From Clostridia bacterium UC5.1-1E11 (GTDB taxonomy: Bacteria; Bacillota; Clostridia; Oscillospirales; Acutalibacteraceae), in contig BCAA01000005.1 in the NCBI GenBank assembly GCA_001305115.1, forward strand, positions 62,001-126,000: a DNA stretch of 64,000 nucleotides, in the 5' to 3' direction. The translations under genes were made by a program, and so were the position numbers. Positions 18,466 through 27,305 of this stretch are shown here, piece after piece. The stretch's first letter is position 1; the number at the start of each line of letters is the position of its first letter. A model generated the notes under the pieces. It made no database searches. It worked only from the letters and a program-made list of their open reading frames with translations, and had not been told where the DNA came from.

Positions 18466-20094
18466 TTATGCACCATAAAAAGTATGAAGGATTTCCGGCG
18501 CTATACTTTGTGCCTTATATGTTGACAACCAATTCTGATACTCCGGGTTTTCCCATACAGTCCCGTCATCAAAGGTGATTTGCTTCATACACGCTAGCAC
18601 ATAAGCTACTTCATGGGATCCGTCCGACTGGTTCCATCCATCCCATAAAGACCAGCCACCATTCAAATCTTCTTTTTCACCCGGTAGTAATGGTTTTTCC
18701 GCTTCTGTAATGATCCATTCATATGATTCGTCACTTTGAGATGTAAATCCAGTAACCTTGTTTCCATCTGTCAATGCAATTTGTTGCCAAATAAGTTCTA
18801 ATGGATTTCCGTCTTTGTCATATGCAAGACAGGCCATTTCGTAATCGGTTATTGTCTTATCTGAATTGTTGGTAATGATCCAGTGGAGATAAGGCCATCT
18901 ACCGTCCGGATCGTCGTCCTCATAATACCGCATTTCCATTTCCTCAATGATTGCTGGGTTTTTCGCTACTTCTAAAGGAGTTGTCTGAGTCTGTGTTCCG
19001 GTAATGTTGTTGGCACTAGGGGTACCGACATCAGTCGGTATTTGTTGCACAGAATTAGGCGCCGATGATGTATATGAGCCTACACAAACGGCACCAAAAA
19101 GCAAACAGACTGCCAATAACACAGAAACCATAACCAATTTGTGCGACTGTTTTTTATATGTCATGATCGCTTTTAATCTTTCTTTGATTCGTTTTGCATC
19201 ATCGCTCAACAGAAGGGAGACTGTTGTATGGGACGGCATTTTGTCAATCTTGATTGCGTTAAGCAACATATCTCCGTAATCAAACCTACTTTTTTGTCTA
19301 GACACTTAATAACCGCTTCGTCGCAAGATAACTCGCAGTTGCGGTTAATCTCACGACTGACCCAATATACAACAGGGTTAAACCAATGGATACAAAGTGC
19401 AATCTGTACAAGCCATTTATACACAATATCCAACCGTTTATAATGGGTTAGCTCATGTTGCATAACAAGTCTTATATCCGTGTCTTTTAGGCTTGTGTCT
19501 GGCAGAATAACCATCGGCTGAACGATTCCGACAATCATAGGAGCGGGCACCCGTTCATTTTTGCGAGGCTTGGTGCGTGTTTGATACCCATTATTTTGCA
19601 AGTTTCGCGATACATATTGAGCAAGTGAATATCATCAATTAAACCCGAACTATTTTTGATAAAACGTGTCTGACGATAATAACGGACCAACTTCCGGATC
19701 AACAGTAAAATGGCAGGAACGAGCCACGCAAGCCACCACCATCCTAACAGTGTTTCTTTCCTATCTTCCTGAGCAGTTACCATGGAAACAGACTCATTAT
19801 TTGTTTGCTCTTGTGGTGTTTCGTCCGGCAACCGTAAAAAATGAACCGTATCTGAAGCAGACGTAGGGACATCGGTTGTTGTTATATGGCTTTCAAACTG
19901 ATTAAAAATCATTCTCATTAGGCTAAATTCTGGCCCAAATGGAAGCAAAAGCCGAATAATTACAATCAAAAAATATAATACTGCCATATTTTACTCAAAC
20001 GATCTTTAATAATTGGCCTTAGCAAAAGTAAGAGTAATGCTATTAAAGAGCCGGATATGGAAAGGGAAAGGATTATTAAAAATATCTCATTCAT
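18466..20094 (-). CDS. BlaR1/MecR1-type sensor metallopeptidase, M56 family (three frameshifts)
   Basis: The protein has N-terminal membrane helices, an M56 metallopeptidase domain with the zinc motif HELTH and the downstream ELSCDEAVI, another membrane helix, and a C-terminal outer domain. That domain (EMRYYEDDDPDGRWPYLHW, GGWSLWDGW) resembles DUF5780 rather than a penicillin-binding domain. The family senses a signal outside and cleaves the partner BlaI-type repressor. Three homopolymer slips break it, each one base short: 19967-19972, 19558-19562 and 19290-19295; correction gives 543 residues. The ATG at 20094 overlaps the end of the blaI-like gene. The signal sensed is unknown; a beta-lactam is not implied. 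Confidence 0.85.
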
Positions 20095-20473
20095 CTATCT
20101 CCCTACCTTTCTGCCAAAACCTATATAAGTCCTCCAAATCTTCCGGGGTAACTTCCTTATAACTAACGAGGGCAGATAACAAGCCCTTTGCGTCACCATC
20201 AAAGACTTTTTCGAGCAGCGCCATAGTCTTAGATTTTACATAATCGGCTTCTGAAACAAGTGTAGAATAGTAATATACCTCACGCTTTTCCTGCTTCAAA
20301 ACTTTTTTCTGAACCAGACGTTTTAGTAATGTCTGGATACTCTGATTTCCTATATCAAACTTCACGCTCAACGCAGAGCGGATTTCAGCGTATGTGGTAG
20401 GTCCCCCCTTGTTCCAAACCACTTTCATAATTTCCGCCTCCGTATCTGAGATTTTATCAACCCTTGTCTCCAA
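20087..20473 (-). CDS. BlaI/MecI/CopY family repressor
   Basis: This 128-residue winged-helix repressor (ISDTEAEIMKVVWNKGG, TYAEIRSAL, QSIQTLLKRLVQKKVL) has the C-terminal dimer helix where the partner peptidase usually cuts. I chose the TTG at 20473 because GGAGGT lies 7 bases upstream and it matches the family N-terminus. The stop overlaps the start of the sensor gene by 8 bases. The gene sits just behind a perfect inverted repeat covering its own -10 box, so it should repress its own operon. Other targets are not visible in the window. Confidence 0.9.
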   Translation of the reverse strand: METRVDKISDTEAEIMKVVWNKGGPTTYAEIRSALSVKFDIGNQSIQTLLKRLVQKKVLKQEKREVYYYSTLVSEADYVKSKTMALLEKVFDGDAKGLLSALVSYKEVTPEDLEDLYRFWQKGREIDE

Positions 20474-20488
20474 AATTTTCACCTCCAA

Positions 20489-20529
20489 TAAGACAGATGT
20501 ATTATTAATTATATAATACATCTGTCTTA
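20489..20529 (-). promoter_or_regulatory. Operator: perfect 17-bp inverted repeat of the BlaI-like repressor
   Basis: TAAGACAGATGTATTAT at 20489-20505 is matched exactly by its reverse complement at 20513-20529, with TAATTAT between. It covers the -10 box and the probable transcription start, and contains the TACA/TGTA half-sites usual for BlaI/MecI operators. Binding by the neighbouring repressor is inference from position and symmetry. Confidence 0.8.
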
Positions 20530-20541
20530 TACGCTTGTCAA
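20513..20541 (-). promoter_or_regulatory. Sigma-A promoter of the blaI-blaR1-like operon
   Basis: On the minus strand TTGACA (20541-20536), a 17-base spacer and TATTAT (20518-20513) form a near-consensus promoter. Its -10 box lies inside one operator arm. Confidence 0.8.
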
Positions 20542-20698
20542 CGTCTTTCTCGTACGTTTTTTCTTTCGCTAACCGGTAAACTGGACAAGCGTTATACGCT
20601 CACGGTTTTGAAAACCTGCCCTAACCCATTCCTTCCGGGCAAAAATATTTGGAAGTGCACGAAATGAGCTGATATGAGTCAGTATCTTGCTCGTACGC

Positions 20699-20735
20699 AA
20701 AAACGCCGCCTATCGTCTCCAATGGCAGCGTTTTT
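20699..20735. terminator. Hairpin with A and T flanks in the blaI-leuS intergenic region
   Basis: AAAAACGCCGCC pairs with GGCAGCGTTTTT (one mismatch, 13-base loop). It may end transcripts in either direction. Apart from this, the promoter/operator and the leuS terminator, the 340 bases 20522-20863 show no gene. Confidence 0.55.
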
Positions 20736-20805
20736 AACGTAAGTTGGCACCTGTGTTTTCAGCTATTTTATTCTTTTGTCAAGCTCCTTTATACATCCCA
20801 CAATA

Positions 20806-20842
20806 CAAAACGACTCTGTATGGAATGCTCCACACAGAGTCG
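20806..20842 (-). terminator. Terminator after leuS
   Basis: On the minus strand CGACTCTGT pairs with ACAGAGTCG around a 14-base loop and is followed by TTTTG, 22 bases after the leuS stop. Confidence 0.8.
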
Positions 20843-20863
20843 CAATTATTCTAAATCGTCCAA

Positions 20864-23278
20864 TTAGCCCTTCGCTACAATGTTGACCAGCTTGCCCGGC
20901 ACATAGATTTCCTTGACGATATTTTTCCCGGCAATCTCAGCCGCCACCTTCTCGTCTGCCTTGACCGCTGCAAACACATCGTCCTTTGCCAAATCCGCGG
21001 CAATACGCAAACGCGCACGCACCTTGCCATTGATCTGCACTGCAATCTCGACCGTATCCTCCGTACATTTCGCTTCGTCATAGGCTGGCCATTCCTGCTC
21101 GCAAACCATACCGCCAAAATTCATGGCATTCCAGACTTCTTCGGTTACATGCGGTGCGAAAGGATTCAATAACAACGTAAAGATACGCAGCTCCTCGCGG
21201 GTGATGGAACTCTCTGCCGCAATGTCGTTGAGCAAACTCATCAACGCCGCAATTGCGGTGTTAAACTTCAGGTTTTCAATGTCCTCGCTGACTTTCTTGA
21301 TCGTACGATGGAAAGGCGTTTCCATCTTCGCCCGAATTCCCTCTCCATCACAGACAACGCCCTGCAAGTTCCAATAGCGCTCGATAAAGCGGCGGCATCC
21401 TTTGATACTGGACGTGCTCCACGGAGCTGCTTTTTCAAAGTCACCGATAAACATCTCATAGAGACGCATCGTATCCGCGCCATATTCATTTACAATATCG
21501 TCCGGATTGACTACATTGCCACGGCTCTTACTCATTTTCTCTCCGTTTTCCCCGAGAATCATCCCGTGGCTGGTGCGCTTGGCATACGGTTCCGGCGTCG
21601 GGACTACCTTGATGTCGTAGAGGAACTTGTGCCAGAAACGGCTGTACAGCAGGTGCAAAGTCGTATGTTCCATTCCGCCGTTGTACCAGTCAACCGGGGA
21701 CCAGTACCGGAGTGCCTCTGGGCTGGCCAATGCCTGGTCGTTATGCGGGTCCATATACCGTAAGAAATACCAGGAAGACCCCGCCCACTGCGGCATTGTG
21801 TCCGTCTCGCGTTTGGCCGGGCCGCCGCAATGCGGGCAGGTTGTGTTCACCCAGTCCGTCATATGGGCCAGCGGGGATTCGCCGTTGTCCGTCGGCTCAT
21901 AGGATTTTACGTCCGGCAGGCGCAGCGGAAGCTCGCTCTCCGGCAGCGGTACATAGCCGCACTTCTCGCAATATACAATCGGGATGGGCTCGCCCCAATA
22001 GCGCTGGCGGGAGAATACCCAGTCGCGCAGCTTGAAGTTGACCTTTGCATGGCCAATACCCTTTTCCTCCAAAAAAGCAATGATCTTTTTCTTGGCCTCT
22101 TCGACGGTCAGTCCGTCCAGAATGCCGGAATTGACCATGATACCGGTGGCGCAGTCTGTGAAGGCTTCCTTTTCCACGTCGCCGCCCTTGACCACCTCGA
22201 TGATCGGCAGGCCAAATTTCTTGGCAAAATCCCAGTCGCGGGTATCGTGTCCCGGTACGGCCATGATCGCGCCCGTGCCGTAAGAGACAAGTACATAGTC
22301 GGAGATAAAGATCGGGATCTCCTTTTCATTGACCGGATTGATCGCCATGACGCCATCCAGACGTACGCCCGTCTTCTCCTTGGCGACTTCGGTTCGCTCA
22401 AAGTCAGACTTTTTAGCAGCCTCCGCCTGATAAGCGCGGACCTCTTCCATATTTTGAATCCGATCCGCCCATTTCTCAATCAGCGGATGTTCCGGAGAAA
22501 TCACCATATAAGTTGCCCCGTAAAGCGTATCCGGGCGTGTCGTGTAGATGGTCAGTCTATCACCAGCCGTGGTGGAAAAGTCCACCTCTGCGCCTGTAGA
22601 GCGCCCAATCCAATTGCGCTGCTGTGCCTTGACGCGCTCCGGATAGTCGACGAGTTCCAGGTCGTCGATCAAACGCTGTGCATACTCTGTGATTTTCAAC
22701 ATCCACTGGGATTTTACCTTGTGCACCACTTCGCTGCCACAGCGCTCGCAGACGCCCTCAACCACCTCTTCGTTGGCCAATACACATTTGCAGGAGGTAC
22801 ACCAGTTGACGGACATTTCCTTTTTATAGGCCAATCCATGCTTGAAAAGCTGGAGAAAAATCCACTGTGTCCACTTGTAATAATCCGGGTCCGTCGTATT
22901 GATCTCGCGGGACCAGTCAAACGAAATTCCGAGCGACTGAAGCTGCTGCTTAAACCGCGCAATGTTCTTTTCCGTTACAATAGCCGGATGAACGTGATTC
23001 TTAATCGCATAATTCTCCGTCGGCAGGCCAAACGCATCCCAGCCGATCGGATACAGAACATTGTAGCCCTGCAAGCGACGCTTGCGCGACACAATATCCA
23101 ACGCGGTATAAGAACGCGGATGTCCCACATGAAGTCCTTGCCCGGACGGATATGGGAATTCGATCAACGCATAATACTTGGGTTTATGTGTATCCGTATT
23201 GGAAGCGTGGAAAACTCCCGCCTCTTCCCATTTGTCCTGCCACTTCTTCTCAATTGGCTTATGGTCGTATTTGTTCAT
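20864..23278 (-). CDS. leuS: Leucyl-tRNA synthetase
   Basis: This class I aminoacyl-tRNA synthetase charges tRNA-Leu. The 804-residue protein has the HIGH-type motif HVGH (50-53), a zinc site (CTSCKC, CERCGS), the CP1 editing domain ([29 protein letters not shown]) and the KMSKS loop ([10 protein letters not shown]). The ATG at 23278 follows GGGAG. It is the last gene of a minus-strand cluster after rsfS, 21 bases away. The frame is intact over 2.4 kb, notable among many broken neighbours. Confidence 0.97.
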   Translation of the reverse strand: MNKYDHKPIEKKWQDKWEEAGVFHASNTDTHKPKYYALIEFPYPSGQGLHVGHPRSYTALDIVSRKRRLQGYNVLYPIGWDAFGLPTENYAIKNHVHPAIVTEKNIARFKQQLQSLGISFDWSREINTTDPDYYKWTQWIFLQLFKHGLAYKKEMSVNWCTSCKCVLANEEVVEGVCERCGSEVVHKVKSQWMLKITEYAQRLIDDLELVDYPERVKAQQRNWIGRSTGAEVDFSTTAGDRLTIYTTRPDTLYGATYMVISPEHPLIEKWADRIQNMEEVRAYQAEAAKKSDFERTEVAKEKTGVRLDGVMAINPVNEKEIPIFISDYVLVSYGTGAIMAVPGHDTRDWDFAKKFGLPIIEVVKGGDVEKEAFTDCATGIMVNSGILDGLTVEEAKKKIIAFLEEKGIGHAKVNFKLRDWVFSRQRYWGEPIPIVYCEKCGYVPLPESELPLRLPDVKSYEPTDNGESPLAHMTDWVNTTCPHCGGPAKRETDTMPQWAGSSWYFLRYMDPHNDQALASPEALRYWSPVDWYNGGMEHTTLHLLYSRFWHKFLYDIKVVPTPEPYAKRTSHGMILGENGEKMSKSRGNVVNPDDIVNEYGADTMRLYEMFIGDFEKAAPWSTSSIKGCRRFIERYWNLQGVVCDGEGIRAKMETPFHRTIKKVSEDIENLKFNTAIAALMSLLNDIAAESSITREELRIFTLLLNPFAPHVTEEVWNAMNFGGMVCEQEWPAYDEAKCTEDTVEIAVQINGKVRARLRIAADLAKDDVFAAVKADEKVAAEIAGKNIVKEIYVPGKLVNIVAKG

Positions 23279-23299
23279 GATCTGTTTCGCTCCCAAAAT

Positions 23300-23668
23300 T
23301 TATTCTTCATTTGCCTTCAGGATCTCCTGAATATCTACGATTTCGCCGTCCTGCCACAAACGATCCAAATCGTAGAACGCACGGGATTCCTCTGTAAAGA
23401 CATGGACGATCACATTGCCGTAATCCAACAGAATCCAGGAATTGGAACGATAGCCCTCTGTGTGCTCGGTCGAAACCCCATATTGCTCTTTCAACTGAAA
23501 TTCCACTTCATCTGCCAGCGCCTTTACGTGGGTGCTACTTGTACCAGTGGCAATCACGAAGTAGTCTGCCAAAACCGAAATATCCCGAATTCCAATCAGC
23601 TTGAGATCCATTCCCTTTTTCTTGTCCAGTATCTGAACGGCCGCCTTGGCCAATTCCAATGATGTCAT
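23300..23668 (-). CDS. rsfS: Ribosomal silencing factor RsfS
   Basis: RsfS binds protein L14 and blocks joining of ribosomal subunits when nutrients are short. This 122-residue protein shows the family pattern ILDKKKGMDLKLIGI, ADYFVIATGTSSTHVKALAD and WILLDYGNVIVHVF. A strong GGGGAG precedes the ATG. It lies between yqeK and leuS; nadD-yqeK-rsfS is a widely conserved order. Confidence 0.95.
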   Translation of the reverse strand: MTSLELAKAAVQILDKKKGMDLKLIGIRDISVLADYFVIATGTSSTHVKALADEVEFQLKEQYGVSTEHTEGYRSNSWILLDYGNVIVHVFTEESRAFYDLDRLWQDGEIVDIQEILKANEE

Positions 23669-23691
23669 ATCCTTCTCCCCTTTAATCGGCG

Positions 23692-24263
23692 TTAAATAGC
23701 CCGGGCTTCCAGCACTGCCTCGTTGTAAGCAGCGATGGTATCCGGATGAATTGCTAAACGGCGTTCCGTCAAGTCCTGGATGGTATAAGTCATGCCGGAC
23801 AGCATGGCCTCCAGCAAACTCTTTCGGGCCGCTTTGCGAATGTCCTCCACGCCGGGATAGTCCCGGTCAGAAGAGGTAAAATCAGCCACAAACAGTACCT
23901 TTTCTAACAACGTCATATGGGCGCGGCCAGTGGTATGATACCGAATGGCGTTTAAAATCTCCGGGTCGTCGATGTGCAGCTCATTCTCCACATAGGCTGC
24001 TCCCAGCATGGCATGCCAAAGCTTCTGGCCGCTGCGCTCGACCTCGGTCAGTATGATGTCGTACCGTGTCATACGCTTGAGCTGTTCTTCTGGGTCCATA
24101 TCTTTCATGATGTCGTGCAGAATTCCCGCTGTATAGGCTTTCTCCTCATCCGCCCCATATTTTTTGCCAAGTGTACCGCTTCTTCTGCAACTGCCAAAGA
24201 ATGGCGATAACGCTTTTCACTTAAAAACGGTTTGATGACCGCTTTATAATCCTTATGGCTCAT
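23692..24263 (-). CDS. yqeK: HD-domain diadenosine tetraphosphatase YqeK (one frameshift)
   Basis: The family hydrolyses Ap4A symmetrically to ADP. Visible are HSLAVAEEA, the HD pair in GILHDIMKDM, and HTTGRAHMTLLEKVLFVADF. Frame is lost at 24160-24165, a run of six that needs a seventh base; the 5' part then reads into AYTAGILHDIM as expected. Corrected length is 190 residues, normal for YqeK. Without correction the first ~50 residues, including the first metal ligand, are missed. It lies 20 bases after nadD and 23 before rsfS. Confidence 0.88.
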
Positions 24264-24283
24264 TTTACCGCTTCCTTTTCGAT

Positions 24284-24886
24284 TCAGTTTCGCTGGTACA
24301 GGCCGTTTTCCTGGATATAATGTGCTACCCTCGGTGGGACCAGCGCATCAATCGATCGCCCCTGACGCACCGCATCGCGGACCATCGTCGAGGAAACCGG
24401 CAAATAATCGATATTCTGCAAAATCACCCTCGCTCCATGCGCAGCAAGCCGCTTTGCATATGCATGAAGCTTATCCACTCCATCTGTACTGCGCGGTGCC
24501 GCACAGATAGTCGCCAATGAATAGATCAACTCCGGCTGATACCATTGCTCCAATGTGAGAAACATATCCTCCCCTGTGATAAAATAGAGCTCTGTCCCAG
24601 GGTTATTCTGTTTTAACTCCGCGAGCGTATCCGCTGTATAGCTCGGCCCACCACGACGGATTTCTAAGTCGCTCACCTCATAGGATGTCCCTAAACAGGC
24701 CAAACGGCACATTTCCAGTCGATCCTCAGCCGGCGCTAAATCGGATATCTGCTTATGCGGAGGCACAAAGGTCGGAATAAACAGCAGCCGCTGCACATGC
24801 AATTGCTTTTCAAATTGCTGTGCAATATGCAGGTGGCCGTTGTGAATAGGGTTAAAGGTACCGCCAAATATCGCAATCCGGTTCAT
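24284..24886 (-). CDS. nadD: Nicotinate-mononucleotide adenylyltransferase
   Basis: It joins nicotinate mononucleotide and ATP to deamido-NAD in NAD synthesis. This 200-residue nucleotidyltransferase has the HxGH motif HNGH (15-18) within GGTFNPIHNGH, and the ISSTMVR-like segment VSSTMVRDAV near the end. The frame is intact. It sits between yhbY and yqeK. Confidence 0.96.
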   Translation of the reverse strand: MNRIAIFGGTFNPIHNGHLHIAQQFEKQLHVQRLLFIPTFVPPHKQISDLAPAEDRLEMCRLACLGTSYEVSDLEIRRGGPSYTADTLAELKQNNPGTELYFITGEDMFLTLEQWYQPELIYSLATICAAPRSTDGVDKLHAYAKRLAAHGARVILQNIDYLPVSSTMVRDAVRQGRSIDALVPPRVAHYIQENGLYQRN

Positions 24887-24910
24887 GCTGCTCTATTCCT
24901 CACTATTTTA

Positions 24911-25216
24911 TTACTTTTTTGCCGGTTTGGGAAGAGTGATTTTCGGTTCCTTTTCATTTTTACGGTACAAAACAAACTTTGAGCCAATCACCTGTACCAC
25001 GTCGGCGTGTACCTCTGCGGCAATCTCTTCTGCTGCTTCGCGCGAAGACACAGGAGCCGTTTCAAGTACTTTCCCTTTGATGAGTTCTCTTGCTGTCAGG
25101 GCATCATCCGCCTGCTTAGTCAGCTCCGGGCTCATCCCTGACTTGCCTACCATTACAATCGTATCGATGTCCACTGCCAACGAGCGGAGATAAGCGCGCT
25201 GTTTACTGGTCAACAT
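24911..25216 (-). CDS. yhbY: RNA-binding protein YhbY (CRM domain)
   Basis: This 101-residue CRM-domain protein binds precursor 50S ribosomal particles. The pattern LTSKQRAYLRSLA, IVMVGKSGMS and KGKVLETAPV followed by HADVVQVIGSKFVLYRK is diagnostic. AAAGGAG precedes the ATG. It lies between the GNAT gene and nadD. Confidence 0.93.
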   Translation of the reverse strand: MLTSKQRAYLRSLAVDIDTIVMVGKSGMSPELTKQADDALTARELIKGKVLETAPVSSREAAEEIAAEVHADVVQVIGSKFVLYRKNEKEPKITLPKPAKK

Positions 25217-25237
25217 ATCGGGTTCTCCTTTTTCCTT

Positions 25238-25771
25238 TTATACAATCTTTTCGTAACAACGAGAAATCTGCGGGCCATTGTTCCCCTGATGTAAATCTGT
25301 TTTTCCCGCTACCCTATATCCGTTCTGTTCATATAACTGTACGCCGGGGATATTCCGCTCATATACGTCCAACCGGATGCTGTGTTTTCCATGCTCACGC
25401 GCATACTGTTCCGCAAATCGCAGCAGCTGCCCGGAGACTCCCTTGCGCAAATGAGCCGGATGTACGGCCAAGGTGTGCACCACCAATACTTCATTGGGCG
25501 CAATCCCTTCTTGCCAACAAATGTCCTGATACCCATCGGGCTGTACACCATTGAGAATACAGGTTCCTAAAACGGCTTCCCCATCGGTGCAGATATAAAG
25601 CTCACCATTTTTTAGGCCTTCTTCCGCCGTCCACCGCGCAGGATATTCTCCACGTTTCCAGCCGGGATAGTTGTATGTCGATTCCAAATAATTGCAAATC
25701 GCATCGTATAGTTCTGCCACATGTTCCAGGTCTTCCTGTGTGGCCTTGTGGATGGAATATTCAAATGCCAT
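25238..25771 (-). CDS. GNAT family N-acetyltransferase
   Basis: This 177-residue protein has the GNAT acetyl-CoA site ([23 protein letters not shown], with the R/KxGxxxxL-like loop) and the C-terminal [18 protein letters not shown] segment. The acceptor is unknown; it could be a small molecule or a protein N-terminus. Its ATG overlaps the end of rdgB by 11 bases, so it is read with the rdgB/ftsY group. The frame is intact. Confidence 0.85.
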   Translation of the reverse strand: MAFEYSIHKATQEDLEHVAELYDAICNYLESTYNYPGWKRGEYPARWTAEEGLKNGELYICTDGEAVLGTCILNGVQPDGYQDICWQEGIAPNEVLVVHTLAVHPAHLRKGVSGQLLRFAEQYAREHGKHSIRLDVYERNIPGVQLYEQNGYRVAGKTDLHQGNNGPQISRCYEKIV

Positions 25772-26337
25772 GGTGCGTCTCCAATCGTACAGCTAGTTCC
25801 CGCAGCGCCTTTCCACGGTGACTGACCGCATCCTTTTCCGCTGGTGTCAACTCCGCATATGTTTTCTCCCCCACAAGGAAAATCGGATCATAGCCAAACC
25901 GTCCGTACCGCGCGGCGCAAAAGCCACGCTCCCCTCGCAGGTTCCCTCTACATCGATCCGTTTTCCATCCGGATAAACCACGCAGATAGCACTGACAAAT
26001 CGCGCTGTTCGCTGTCCGGCGGGAATCCCTTCCAACTCCCCCAGCAACTTCTCCATTCGCTGTGCATCCGTAGCATCCGGTCCGGCATAGCGTGCGGAGT
26101 ACACTCCCGGCGCTCCATGCAGGGCGTCTACCTCTAGCCCGGAATCATCCGCCACGCTGGAAGGCCGGTCTGGTCACAGGCTGCCTTTGCCTTCAAAAAT
26201 GCATTTTCTGCAAAAGTCTCGCCGGTTTCCTCCACATCCTGCAAATCGGCTGTTGTCACCTCAATATGCAGGGGTTCCAAAATTCGCTGCAACTCCAACA
26301 ATTTGTTGGGATTGTGCGTCGCCATTACATATTTCAC
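25761..26337 (-). CDS. rdgB: XTP/dITP diphosphatase RdgB/Ham1 (two frameshifts)
   Basis: It removes non-canonical purine nucleotides such as dITP and XTP. The N-terminus [13 protein letters not shown], the central [20 protein letters not shown] and the C-terminal [16 protein letters not shown] lie in three frames. One base is missing near 26153-26157 (between PA and VADDSG) and one at 25896-25898. Corrected length is 192 residues, normal for the family. The start is the GTG at 26337, 6 bases after AAGGAGGGG. It follows ftsY after 13 bases and overlaps the GNAT gene. Confidence 0.88.
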
Positions 26338-26350
26338 AAGCCGCCCCTCC

Positions 26351-27259
26351 TTATCGTGTAAACAAAGCTTCTGAAAACGCTCTTGCATCAAATGGCTGCA
26401 AATCATCCACCTGCTCGCCCACACCGATAAACTTCACCGGCAACTTGAGCTCCTCACGAATGGCCAATACAACACCGCCGCGCGCGGTACCGTCCAGCTT
26501 GGTGAGCACAATCCCGGTGAGGTTGGCGACGTTTTGGAATTCTCGCGCCTGGTTGACGGCATTCTGGCCGGTTGTTGCATCCAAAACCAATAAAACTTCC
26601 TTGTCCGCATCGGGCAACTCACGGTCGATAATGCGGTTGATTTTTGCCAATTCATCCATCAAATTTTTCTTATTGTGCAGACGCCCTGCTGTATCACAAA
26701 TCACCACATCCGTACCACGGGCCTTGGCCGCTGCAATTGCATCATACACCACGGACGCCGGGTCCGAACCCTCCGGATGCTTCACAATGTCGCTGCCACT
26801 GCGATCTGCCCAGACCTCCAATTGCTCAATTGCCGCTGCACGGAAGGTGTCCGCAGCTGCCAAGAGAACGTGTTTTCGTTCTTGGCGCAGGCGAGAAGCA
26901 ATCTTTCCAATTGTGGTGGTTTTTCCCACGCCGTTTACGCCAATTACCAAAATCACCGAAGGTTTGTGTGGACATGCAGCTCCTCATCTCCGGCAATCAT
27001 CTCTGCCACCGTCGTCCGCAGCATCTCAAAAATTTGCGTTGGATCGGTAATCCTCTGTTCCTTGACGCGCTTCTTGACCTCATCACAGATACGTTCCGCT
27101 GTTGGAACGCCCGTGTCGGCCATGACAAGCAACTCTTCCAGCTGTTCAAAGAGAGATTCATCGATTTCTGTATAAGAGCCAAGCATCGTATCCAAAGATG
27201 CGCTAAAGCTTTCCCTGGTCTTTTTTAAGCCTTCTTTTAATTTTTGAAAATAAACCCAT
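26351..27259 (-). CDS. ftsY: Signal recognition particle receptor FtsY (two frameshifts)
   Basis: FtsY is the SRP receptor GTPase that delivers ribosomes to the membrane. The N domain (YTEIDESLFEQLEELL) is followed by the G domain: GVNGVGKTTTIGKIA (G1), DTAGRLHNKKNLMDEL (G3), TKLDGTARGG (G4) and GVGEQVDDLQPF. Two slips break it: one extra base at 27235-27238 and one missing at 26963-26965. Corrected length is 302 residues. The ATG at 27259 follows AGGTG and starts MGLFSKIK, typical for the family. As the gene is normally essential, the frameshifts are most likely sequence errors. smc lies 46 bases upstream. Confidence 0.92.
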
Positions 27260-27305
27260 GATGATTACACCTGCCTATCTGAAAAATTCAAAGGACGACA
27301 GCTGC

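Noticed and set aside
18466-20094. A beta-lactam resistance module
   Set aside because: The sensor ends in a DUF5780-like domain, not a penicillin-binding domain, and no beta-lactamase or PBP gene is adjacent.
21830-23662. A 610-codon plus-strand frame opposite leuS
   Set aside because: It lies exactly on the antisense strand of a clear leucyl-tRNA synthetase gene, has no family match and no good ribosome site. Codon use of leuS keeps the opposite frame open.
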